Source of the DNA: JBHHZI01 sp046757965
GTDB lineage: Bacteria; Acidobacteriota; Polarisedimenticolia; SMYD01
Length of the DNA stretch: 13,652 bases
Assembly: GCA_046757965.1 (NCBI GenBank)
Contig: JBHHZI010000090.1
Location: forward strand, 1 to 13,652
Direction: 5' to 3'
Every line of letters begins with the position of its first letter. Within the stretch, counting starts at the first letter, position 1. The notes under the pieces were generated by a model. It made no database searches. It worked only from the letters and a program-made list of their open reading frames with translations, and had not been told where the DNA came from. Positions 1-8,500 of the stretch are shown here, piece after piece. Position numbers and translations under genes: made by a program.

Positions 1-759
1 CCATCGCGCCGGCTCATGGCGCCACGAGAGGAGCTGGAGCTGGTTCCGGTAGAACCGGTAGGCCTCGCGCACCGTCTCCGGCTCGACCTGCATGAGCCAT
101 TCGATGTAGCCGGGCATGTCGCCAGGCAGGGCGAACGCCCAGCTCACGAACGTGTGACGGAGGAGCCGCATGTCCTCCTCGGGCGCCATGGCATCCAGCT
201 CGTGGATGGTGTCGAACTCCGGAACGAGGTACTTGATCAGCCGGATCTGCCACGACACACGGCGCGCGCGGGGGTCGCGTCGCGTTGCCCGACCACCGGG
301 CGGTGGGGCGGGATAGACCGATTCCCACGTCAACAGCGCCCGGGCCCCTGCTGACTGGGCGAGAAGGTTGTAAAGCAACGTCGTCCCCGTGCGCGGGAAA
401 CCGACCACGAACATCGGCTGGCGGATCGGTATCTCGCGAATCTCGGGATGGCGCGTCAGGACGTCGACGATCCGCAACCGTTCCGCCAGCAAACTCTCGA
501 GGATGCCGCGGGCCACCCGTCGTCCGAACGGCGACAGGCCGGCTTCCATGTCGTAGCCGCGGGTCAGTCTGGCCAGCGGTTCAGCGATGCGCTGTTCACC
601 CAGATCGGCCAGCCCGGTGCTCCGGCGAGCGGTGCGCAGGACATCGCGGACCCGGATGGGAGCGGGACGGCAGCCGAGGCGGACGCCGGCCCGCGCCAGC
701 GCGTTGTACGCCTGGATGGGCCATCGAGGCGGGGGCGCCAGTGACGAGCCGTGGGTCAC
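1..759 (-). CDS. PAPS-dependent sulfotransferase, N-terminal 253 residues (truncated by window edge)
   Basis: The frame is open from GTG 759 to the left edge. 'MFVVGFPRTGTTLLYNLL' (116-133) is the 5'-phosphosulfate-binding loop of the Sulfotransfer_3-like family, and 'MAPEEDMRLLRHTFVSWAF' (191-209) matches the conserved acidic motif that follows in that family. Usual members have roughly 350-400 residues, so about a third is missing. They move sulfate from PAPS to hydroxyl groups of lipids, sugars or small molecules. The start was chosen because GTG at 759-757 overlaps the synthase TGA by 4 nt and has a GAGG 4 nt upstream (767-764). This coupling implies a role in the same pathway: sulfation of the lipid product, or activation of a beta-hydroxyl for decarboxylative release as in CurM-type PKSs. 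No signal peptide is seen; a cytosolic site is likely. Confidence 0.9.
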   Translation of the reverse strand, partial: MTHGSSLAPPPRWPIQAYNALARAGVRLGCRPAPIRVRDVLRTARRSTGLADLGEQRIAEPLARLTRGYDMEAGLSPFGRRVARGILESLLAERLRIVDVLTRHPEIREIPIRQPMFVVGFPRTGTTLLYNLLAQSAGARALLTWESVYPAPPPGGRATRRDPRARRVSWQIRLIKYLVPEFDTIHELDAMAPEEDMRLLRHTFVSWAFALPGDMPGYIEWLMQVEPETVREAYRFYRNQLQLLSWRHEPARW

Positions 760-3700
760 GACACCTCGCGCGCCCGGCCCGCCCGGGTTGCCGAAGGATC
801 CGCCGGTACCGCCACCGCCACCGTGAGTCCGCCGTCGCCGGCGAGGTGCACGTTGAACCATGCCGGCGGGTCGCCGTGGGCAAGCACCAGCGGTCCCGAC
901 GGCATGACGCTCTCCACCTGGAAGGCCCGGGGCCGGCCGCGCAGCCCCGTGCCCGCCGCCTTCGCCGCGGCTTCCTTGGCGCACCACAGACGGGTGGTCC
1001 AGATCTCGTCCCGGCCGCCGTCGATCCGGTCCAGCAACCGGAGTTCGCTCGACGTGGCGAAGTCATCCCGTTCCAGCGCTGACCCCGCGGTCTCCGGCTC
1101 GACATCGATGCCCACCGGCCGGCCCGCCACCACGGCTGCCGAACCGGCCCGCACGTGAGCCAGACTGATCGACAGTTGCCGGGGGTCGTCCACGATGCGA
1201 ACCGACGGCCGCCCCGCCTCGTCATTGTCGAGGATCACCTGGCAGGGATGAATCCGCTTCCGATCGGCATTCGCGACCAGCCACATCCGCACCGCATCCT
1301 TGGCCGCGATCCGTCCCATGAGCCACTCCTTCTGCCGGCGAGGAGAGGTCCCGGCCGCCTCGAACGCCGGCCACTCGGACCCGTCGAGGTACAACCGCGC
1401 GAGACGCGCGATCTGCACATCCCGGAGCCGGTCCACGGGCAGCACGGCCGCCACCACATCCGGACCGAGGTCTTCCATGGCCAGTTCACGCGCCAGGTGA
1501 CAGGTGAGCGGCTGGCGCTGCACCTCCAGCATCGGGCGTCCCCACCGGAAGATGATGTCCTGCCACCCGCGAATGCGGAACCAGACCTGGCCATCACCGT
1601 CCTCGACCTCGATCTGGGCGGACGTACGTCGCGCCTTCCGGTCGAACTCCACGACCTCCACGCGGACCGGCAGGCGGGTGCCGGCCAGGGGAGCCGGACG
1701 GTAGAACTCGATGATGTCGATGGCCACCGGCAGGACGTAGAGATCCTGGCCGAAGAAGATTGCTCCGAACATCTGGCCGGCCCCGTCGAGGGCCACAGGA
1801 TCCAGGATCATCGACGACGCGTCGCGGCCGGCGAAGAATCCGTCCGCGGCGAGGCGGGAAAGATGCCCCCGGATGCCGCGGTCGCCCAGTTCCTCCACCG
1901 ACTCCAGACAGCGAAACGACGGACCGTGAAAATAGTACCGGTCGGTGTAGAGACGGGACGGCTTGATGGGATAGGACCGCGGCCGGACAGGCGGCGAGAA
2001 GGCCATCTGCACGCCGAGGCGGTACCGTCCGGCCAGACAGATGGTGGCGCTGGCCACGCTCCGCTCGCCGGCCCGCACCTCGACGCTGACGCGCACCACG
2101 CCATCGGTCTCCGCCGCCCGGGTGGCCTCGACGCGCACCGGCAGCCGGCGGACCCCGTCGAGAGCGATCCACTGCCGCGCGCGCACCTTCTCGATGGCGA
2201 TGACGCCGTTCCCCGGCGCCAGGCAGGCCGCCGCCTCGGCCATCATCTCCAGCGTCATGGTCAGCGGCAGCACCGGGAAGCATTCCGGCACCGGCTTGAC
2301 GCCGTCCGGATGGATGAAGCAATGGTCGGCGAGAAAGAGATCCTCGTCGAGATCGAGGACCCGCTCGGCCACCACGCGCCGGCCAGGAGCGTACTCGAGG
2401 ATCCGGTCGAGCATGGGAAGTGCCGGCGAGATGGGGGTCCGCCGGCTGTCCGGCGCCCCGCCGCCGATGTCGACCGGGACGCGCTCCGGGCCGGTCCCCT
2501 CACCCGGCGAGACGGAGAGCGGCGGCCAGTAGAGACGCAGCGGAATACCGGACTCCTGCCGCGGTGCCCGGGGCGCCGCCAGATCCAGGTGTCGCGGCCG
2601 CCGGGCCGCGAACAGGGCGTCGAGCCGGACGGAGACACCACGGACGATCAACGACCCGCACAGATGCTGGAGCTGGGTGATCGGATGCCGGTAGTCGACA
2701 TCGAGAGCCACGGTCAGAACATCCTCTTCCGGCAGGATGCTGCGAATGTTGCCGGCCAGTGTGCCGGTCCCCACCTGCACGAACACACGCCCGCCATCGG
2801 CATACATGCGTCGCACCGTCTGCCAGAACCGGACAGGACGGGAGATATTCCCGGCCACCAGCGAGCGCAGTTCCCCGAACTCATCCGGCATCGGCTTCTC
2901 GGTGATGGTTGAATAGACCGCCAGCTGCGGCGGCCGCATCGGTACCGGCTCCCCTTCCATCTCCTGAAGCTGCTCCTGGAGGCCTGTCAGGCGCGGCGTG
3001 TGGACCGGCGGGAACGGCAGCTTCTGCGCCATGACCCCGGTGTCGCGGAGCTGCGCGACGAGCCGGTCGACGGCTGGCTCGGTGCCCCCGACGATCTGCG
3101 TCTGTGGCGACAGGTGCAGGGCGATCTGCACGTCGCCGGCCGCCTCCATGAACGGCCCCAGCGTTTCCTCCGACGTGCCCACGAAGGCGAGACAGCCGGC
3201 ACCGGGAACCCGCTCATCGATGCTCAGGTAGGGCCACAGGCGCGGGATGATCTCCTCGAAATCGATCATCCCGGCCGCGCACAGCGCCGAGATATCACCC
3301 AGGCTCTGTCCGCAGGCCATGCTGAACGGGATCTCGAACGGCTCGAGGATCAACCAGCTCACCCAGTTGCTGACCAGCATGCCCATGGCCGACAACCGCC
3401 TCTCGTCCGGGCCCGGCGGCGGAGAATCGGCGGTGACTCCCGCCAGGGGGGCCTTGGTGCCGAACCGATCCCGGAGCCGGGCCCGCACATCGGCCGGCAG
3501 ATGAGCCGGCGGCACCAGGAGGTAACTGGTCGGCAGCGGATCGCCGGGATGCCCATCGCGGGCTTCCACGCGATCGAAGATGTCCGTCAGGCCCGGCACG
3601 TGCAGGCAGAACTCCATCAGGTGATCGGGATAGTGGCCGACCAGCCCGGGGAACCCCTGGCCCGGGAAGAGGGCCACCACCTGCCCGGCCGGGCCTGCGG

Positions 3701-5525
3701 CCCTGCCGCTGAAGAACAGGCCCTCGGCCTCGGCGGTCTCGATCTCTCCGCGGTCGATGCGGTCCGCCACCGACACCAGACGAGCCGACGCGCCATCGCC
3801 GGCCTCCACGACCACGGCCAGGCGACACGCCGGGTCCTCCGGAAACTGTTCGACGAGCGAGAAGGCGACGTCCTCGAGGGAGTGTGGCTGACCATCCGTC
3901 TCCAGGAACCGGTGCACCTGGCGGACGGCGGCAACCACGTCGGCGGCTGTCTCGCCCGCGAAGACCAGAAGTTCCGTCGGGCGGTCCCGGACGGAGGCCA
4001 TCATCGGGGCCGCCGCCACGCTCGTGGCCGGTGCGTCCGCGCCGGCCCGCCCCCCGACCGGCCGGGCAGCCGGCACGACGCGCCGTCGCTTGCGGTCCGG
4101 TGGCGACTCCTCCAGGATGACGTGGGCGTTGATGCCCCCGAAGCCGAACGCGTTGATGCCGGCGCGACGCGGGGGTCGCTCCGGATCCCGGATCCATGGA
4201 CGGGTCAGTGTGTTGACGAAGAACGGGGTGTCCTGCAGCGCCGGATGAGGTGCGACGCAGTTGAGGCTCGGAGGCAGGATGCGGCTCGACAGGGACAGCG
4301 CGGCCTTGATGAACGACGCGATGCCGGCCGCCGGCATGGTGTGTCCGATCATCGACTTCACCGAGCCGAGAGCTCGCGTCGGCAGGCCCGCTCGGGGGGG
4401 GCCGTAGAACCGGGCCAGCGTCTCGATCTCCGCCGCGTCGCCCTGCACGGTGCCCGTGCCGTGGGCCTCGACCAGATCGATGGTGTCGGGTTCGATCTGA
4501 CCATCGTCGTGGGCCCGCGCCAGCGCGGCGATCTGCCCCCGGACCGCCGGCGCGAGCACGCCGGTGACCTGGCCGTCGCTGGCCGATCCCACCCCTCGGA
4601 CGACGGCGTAGATCCGGTCATGGGCCTCGACCGCATCGGCATATCGCTTCAGGATCACCGCTCCGGCTCCCTCGCCGATCAACATGCCATCGGCGTTTCG
4701 ATCGAACGGCGCCGCCCGCCCGCTGGCCGAGACGGCGAGAATCCGGTCGAAGAGGTACCAGAACGACGGGACCTGGGTGAAATTGACGCCGCCGACGACG
4801 CCCACGTCGCACACGCCGTCGCGCAATCGCCGCACGGCCTCCTCGACCGCGATGAGCGATGAGGCACAGGCGGCATCGACCGTGAAGGCCGCCCCCTGCA
4901 AATCGAGTCGATTGGCGGTCCGGCTGGCCACCAGGTTGGGGATGGAGGAGGCCATGCTGTCGGCATCCAGCGCCGGCAACCCGGAGAGCATCTCGCCGAC
5001 GACCTCCCGGCGGACCGCATCCGGCAGACGGCGCCGAAGATGAACATCCAGTCGATCGATGAGATCGGCCCGCAGGAAGATCTCCATCATCTTGTTGCTC
5101 GTGTACCCGCCGCGGCCGACGATGAGGTCGGTCCGCTCCCGGCACGGGTCGTCGGAGTCGATGGCGGCGTCGGCCAGGGCGGCCGCGATCACCTGCAACA
5201 GGATGAACTGGTCCACATCCCCATCCTGCGCCACCCGCGGCATGACCCGGAAACGCAGGGCATCGAACAGGAACGGCGTCGGGATGAAACCGCCGCGATC
5301 GAAGCTCACGTGCGCGAAGTGATCGTCCGGGAGGCTGGTGTTGCGGCTCCCCGGCCAGCGGCCGGCCGGCAACCGGCGAATCGCGTCGCGGCCGTTGACG
5401 ATGTTGCGCCAGTACGTCTCGAGGTCCGCCGCGTCGGGAAAGACACAGGCCATCCCGACGACGGCGATCGCGCCGGAGGTCACGGAGCCTGGCCGGCGGG
5501 AGCCGCGAGGCGCTCCGGCGTGCAC
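756..5525 (-). CDS. second iterative synthase subunit with fused PPTase (KS-AT-DH-PPTase)
   Basis: Domains in order: KS (18-473), AT-like (614-965), double-hotdog dehydratase (1035-1330), Sfp-type phosphopantetheinyl transferase (1385-1578). KS, DH and PPTase keep their catalytic residues; the AT does not match the malonyl type. There is no ACP, so the protein must act in trans on the ACP of the upstream synthase. It dehydrates the hydroxyacyl chain and activates that ACP. A C-terminal DH-PPTase pair is known from enediyne PKSs; here it sits on a separate KS-AT protein. Start is uncertain. GTG 5525 has a near-perfect anti-16S match (GGAGGTGATC, 5540-5531, core 10 nt away) and gives 1589 residues with a 46-nt overlap. 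GTG 5483 overlaps the upstream stop by 4 nt (GTGA) and begins five residues before the KS (VTSGA), giving 1575 residues. The stop TGA at 756-758 overlaps the sulfotransferase start. The biological product is unknown. Confidence 0.96.
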   Translation of the reverse strand: MHAGAPRGSRRPGSVTSGAIAVVGMACVFPDAADLETYWRNIVNGRDAIRRLPAGRWPGSRNTSLPDDHFAHVSFDRGGFIPTPFLFDALRFRVMPRVAQDGDVDQFILLQVIAAALADAAIDSDDPCRERTDLIVGRGGYTSNKMMEIFLRADLIDRLDVHLRRRLPDAVRREVVGEMLSGLPALDADSMASSIPNLVASRTANRLDLQGAAFTVDAACASSLIAVEEAVRRLRDGVCDVGVVGGVNFTQVPSFWYLFDRILAVSASGRAAPFDRNADGMLIGEGAGAVILKRYADAVEAHDRIYAVVRGVGSASDGQVTGVLAPAVRGQIAALARAHDDGQIEPDTIDLVEAHGTGTVQGDAAEIETLARFYGPPRAGLPTRALGSVKSMIGHTMPAAGIASFIKAALSLSSRILPPSLNCVAPHPALQDTPFFVNTLTRPWIRDPERPPRRAGINAFGFGGINAHVILEESPPDRKRRRVVPAARPVGGRAGADAPATSVAAAPMMASVRDRPTELLVFAGETAADVVAAVRQVHRFLETDGQPHSLEDVAFSLVEQFPEDPACRLAVVVEAGDGASARLVSVADRIDRGEIETAEAEGLFFSGRAAGPAGQVVALFPGQGFPGLVGHYPDHLMEFCLHVPGLTDIFDRVEARDGHPGDPLPTSYLLVPPAHLPADVRARLRDRFGTKAPLAGVTADSPPPGPDERRLSAMGMLVSNWVSWLILEPFEIPFSMACGQSLGDISALCAAGMIDFEEIIPRLWPYLSIDERVPGAGCLAFVGTSEETLGPFMEAAGDVQIALHLSPQTQIVGGTEPAVDRLVAQLRDTGVMAQKLPFPPVHTPRLTGLQEQLQEMEGEPVPMRPPQLAVYSTITEKPMPDEFGELRSLVAGNISRPVRFWQTVRRMYADGGRVFVQVGTGTLAGNIRSILPEEDVLTVALDVDYRHPITQLQHLCGSLIVRGVSVRLDALFAARRPRHLDLAAPRAPRQESGIPLRLYWPPLSVSPGEGTGPERVPVDIGGGAPDSRRTPISPALPMLDRILEYAPGRRVVAERVLDLDEDLFLADHCFIHPDGVKPVPECFPVLPLTMTLEMMAEAAACLAPGNGVIAIEKVRARQWIALDGVRRLPVRVEATRAAETDGVVRVSVEVRAGERSVASATICLAGRYRLGVQMAFSPPVRPRSYPIKPSRLYTDRYYFHGPSFRCLESVEELGDRGIRGHLSRLAADGFFAGRDASSMILDPVALDGAGQMFGAIFFGQDLYVLPVAIDIIEFYRPAPLAGTRLPVRVEVVEFDRKARRTSAQIEVEDGDGQVWFRIRGWQDIIFRWGRPMLEVQRQPLTCHLARELAMEDLGPDVVAAVLPVDRLRDVQIARLARLYLDGSEWPAFEAAGTSPRRQKEWLMGRIAAKDAVRMWLVANADRKRIHPCQVILDNDEAGRPSVRIVDDPRQLSISLAHVRAGSAAVVAGRPVGIDVEPETAGSALERDDFATSSELRLLDRIDGGRDEIWTTRLWCAKEAAAKAAGTGLRGRPRAFQVESVMPSGPLVLAHGDPPAWFNVHLAGDGGLTVAVAVPADPSATRAGRAREVS
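792..1373 (-). other. domain: Sfp-type 4'-phosphopantetheinyl transferase (residues 1385-1578)
   Basis: Metal ligands Asp1474 and Glu1476 lie in VGIDVEP, and Glu1518/Lys1522 in WCAKEAAAKAAG. The 44- and 4-residue spacings equal those of B. subtilis Sfp (Asp107, Glu151, Lys155). It should attach phosphopantetheine to Ser1897 of the partner synthase, making the operon self-sufficient for carrier activation. Confidence 0.92.
1536..2423 (-). other. domain: double-hotdog dehydratase (residues 1035-1330)
   Basis: The catalytic His1068 lies in LADHCF and the second-hotdog acid Asp1247 in DPVALDGAGQ, keeping the DxxxQ pattern with Gln1251. 'YYFHGPSFRCLESV' (1197-1210) is the usual substrate-tunnel motif. 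'VLPLTMTLEMMAEAA' (1085-1099) replaces the PG of common modular PKS DH domains, a variant I associate with enediyne-type synthases. It should form the trans-enoyl intermediate. Confidence 0.85.
2631..3686 (-). other. domain: divergent acyltransferase AT2 (residues 614-965)
   Basis: The nucleophile Ser741 and His842 are kept, but the elbow is GQSLGD instead of GHSxGE, the arginine expected 25 residues later is Tyr766, and the oxyanion motif reads PGQGFP rather than GQGxQ. It is therefore unlikely to load malonate. PUFA synthases carry a second, non-malonyl AT in PfaB; a role in starter loading, transfer or release is possible here. Confidence 0.8.
4107..5474 (-). other. domain: ketosynthase KS2 (residues 18-473)
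   Basis: Opens with 'IAVVGMACVFPDA'. Cys220 lies in DAACASS, His355 in EAHGTGT, Lys390/His395 in GSVKSMIGHT. All catalytic residues are kept, so this is a true KS and not a chain-length-factor type. It shares 25 identical bases with KS1 around GSVKSMIGH (4345-4369 and 9825-9849), reflecting homology and strong conservation there. Confidence 0.94.
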
Positions 5526-8500
5526 GCCAGGATCACCTCCGCCTGCGAGGCTTCAGGACGGGTCAGCTCGTCGATCAGCGAGCGCACGCCGGAACTCACG
5601 GGAATGAGACCGATGCCCCGCTCCCGGTAGGCCACGCGCAGGCCTTCGGAGATCATCCCGGCATCCCAGGGACCCCAGTTGACGGAGACCACCCGCCCAG
5701 GCCACCTGTGGTCGAGATGACGGGCCAGCTTGTTCAGACACTCGTTCGCGGCGCTGTAGTCCGTCTGCCCCGCGTTGCCGAAGCGGCCCGAGACCGACGC
5801 GAAGAACACCAGGAATCGCAGTGATGCGGGGCGGAGCTTGCGCGCCAGGACCAGGGCGCCGTTCACCTTGGTCTCGAAGACACGGCCCAGCGATTCCAGG
5901 GTCTTGTCGCGGAGCCACCGATCTTCGATGCGGCCGGCACCGTGAATGACGCCATCGATGCGCCCATGTCGGCGGTAGACGTCATCGATGAACGCCCCGA
6001 ATACGCGGGCATTCCTGACATCGACGGCGTGGTACTCCACCTCCGCGCCGGCGGCCTCGAAGGCTCGCAGGTTGTCGCGAATCGCGCGGTCACGCAGGAT
6101 GTCATCGAGCCGCTTCTCCACCCGGGCCGGGGTCACCGCCGGGTCCCCGGCCTGCATCTGCGCCAGGACGATGTCTCTCAGGGCGGACCGGTCCCCGGCA
6201 TTCTCCCAGGCAGGCGGTTCGTCACCCGGCCGCGGCGACTGCCCGACGAGGATCAACCGCGCCGGGGTGCGCCGGGACAGTTCACGGATCACCTCCGAGG
6301 TGATGCCGCGCGCCCCACCGGTGGCGAGGATCACCGCATCGTCGCCGAGGTCCAGCCCGTTGCCGGCAGCATCCGACCCGTTGGTGGCCGGAGCGGGCAA
6401 CGGCGATGCGGCCAGTTCGAGATGCCAGCGGCCCTCGCCGTCGACACCCACCTCCACGGCATCATCACCGCCAGCCAGTTCCTGCAGCATCCCGACCATG
6501 AGAGTTCTCGGGTCGGCCTCCGGATCGAGGTCGATGTTCTTGACACGCACGCCAGGCCATTCCCGCGCGAGACTCTTGAAGAAGCCGAGGCTGCCGGCCT
6601 GCGCCACGGGTAGGTCACCGCCGTCGCAAAGCCCAAAGCGCCCGTCCAGGGTGGTCACGTTGAGCAGCCAGCCGCCCCCATCCTGGCTGCTGGCGCGAAT
6701 GTCCTCCTCGAACACCTGCGCGACGCGAGTCAACCAGCGCACCAGCCGCAGCGGAGCCTGGGCACCGCGGCAGCCCGGCTTGCTCATGCTCTCCGACAGT
6801 GTGAGAAGATTGACGAGGCCGCCGACACGACCCCCCCCCGCGGCGCGGATCCGGGCGGCGAGCCGTCGTAGATCGGAGCTGCTGGAGAGGTTCGCCTCGA
6901 AGCGATTGCCGTGAATCTGCCGTGTCCGGCGACCGGGCACGACCTGGTACGCGCTGATGCCCGACGCGGAGAGCGCCGCCTGCAGGGAACTCCCGAGCTC
7001 CGGCGCCTCACCGAGGACGAGCAGGATGTCCCCGGCGGGAAACGGAATCGACTCCCCCGCAAAGCCTGGATCGGCGGCGGCCGGGGCGCGCACACTGCGG
7101 GGCACGAGGCGTCGCACCACGTCGTGGCCATTGTCGGAAACCGGACTGCTGCCGGCCAGCACGGTGGCCTGCCCCGAACCGTTCGCGCCACCCATCGCCA
7201 CGCCCGCCACGTTCACGCCGCTCGCAGCGTCCGCGATGCCGGAAACCTCCGGCGAAGCGCTCTGCGCCGCGGAGGATGGCGCGACGCCGGAGAGAACCTC
7301 CAGGCGTTGCCGGTAATGCGCCAGGATGTCACCCAGGGTCTTCATCTGCGTGAACTGGACCAGGATCTCCTCATCGTCCTGGCCGTCGCTCGCCAGCACT
7401 GCGTGGTACGCATTCAGGGCGCTGAAGATCTCCATGGTCTTGATGGAATCGATTCCCAGCCCCGCTTCCAGCGGCACATCCAGCTTCAGCATGTCCGCCG
7501 GATAACCGGTGCGTGTGCTCACCTCCCTGATGAGGTCATCCTGAAACTGCGCCAGTGGCGGCGGCGCGGTCCCGCTCGTCGCCGGCGTCGACGTCGAGGC
7601 GGCGATGTCCCGCTCCGGCGCGGCAACGGTGTGGCTTTCCACGTCGCCGGTCGCGGTGCTGTCGTCACCCCCGGTTGCCGGCGCCGCGGCAGCCGGCGGA
7701 TCGGTCGGCACCAGATCCGGCAGCACCGGGGCAGGAGCCACTCCCAGCGCCGCCGGCTCGCGGGTGGCGGCGACCGCCGGGATCGTCCCGTCGGCGCACG
7801 TCGCCGTGGAATGATCCGCCTCCGCGGGCGCCGGAGCCGGTTGGCCCATGAGACCCGCCACCAGGCGCTCCTGCACGGCGAGGAAGCGTTCGCTCAGCCG
7901 TTGCTGCGTCCGCTGCAGGTCGAGCCATTGTTCCATCGCGTCCTGGAGGCGCTCGAGGGTCTGGCGAGGCGCACCGGCGGTGCGCGCATCGGGCGTCCCG
8001 GCTGGATCCGTCATCTTGAATTCCCCCTCCGTGCCGGCTGGCGCGGAACGCCTCATTATAGAAGTGTCCGCCTCCGGCGGCGCGGACGCCGGCCGGGCCC
8101 CGCCGGGGCGGAGCAACCAGTCGGTGGGACGGGCCGCGTGGTCCGGCTCTCCCGGGCGGTCGAGGGCAGACTCGTCCGGCAGGCGCCCGGTGAACCAGGC
8201 CATGGCGTTCACCGGCAACCCCAGGGTGTGAGCCCGGGCCAACAGGCCGGCCAGCCCCTCCCAGCCGGGCCGGCCCGGCGCTTCCAGCGCCATCGCGTGA
8301 TGGTCCTGTCCGGCCAGGATCCGTCCCACCAGCCCGGTGAGAATCCGGCCGGGCCCGGCCTCGATGAACAGCCGGGCCCCGGCCGCATGCAACGCCTCGA
8401 TCTCCTCGACGAACCGGACCGGGCGGGCCAGGTGGACGGCGAGCTGGGAGCGCACCGCCTGCACGTCGGCCGGGTACGGCGCGGCGGTGACATTGCTGAA

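Noticed and set aside
14..328. Small minus-strand frame of 104 codons
   Set aside because: It overlaps the sulfotransferase in another frame; the sulfotransferase frame carries the PAPS loop and is continuous.
1155..4862. Long plus-strand frames of 585 and 620 codons
   Set aside because: Same reason: they are antisense shadows of the second synthase, with no family motifs.
8004..8023. BamHI and EcoRI sites flanking the internal ATG
   Set aside because: They suggest a cloning scar at first sight, but the surrounding coding sequence is continuous and native in style. Chance is the simpler reading.
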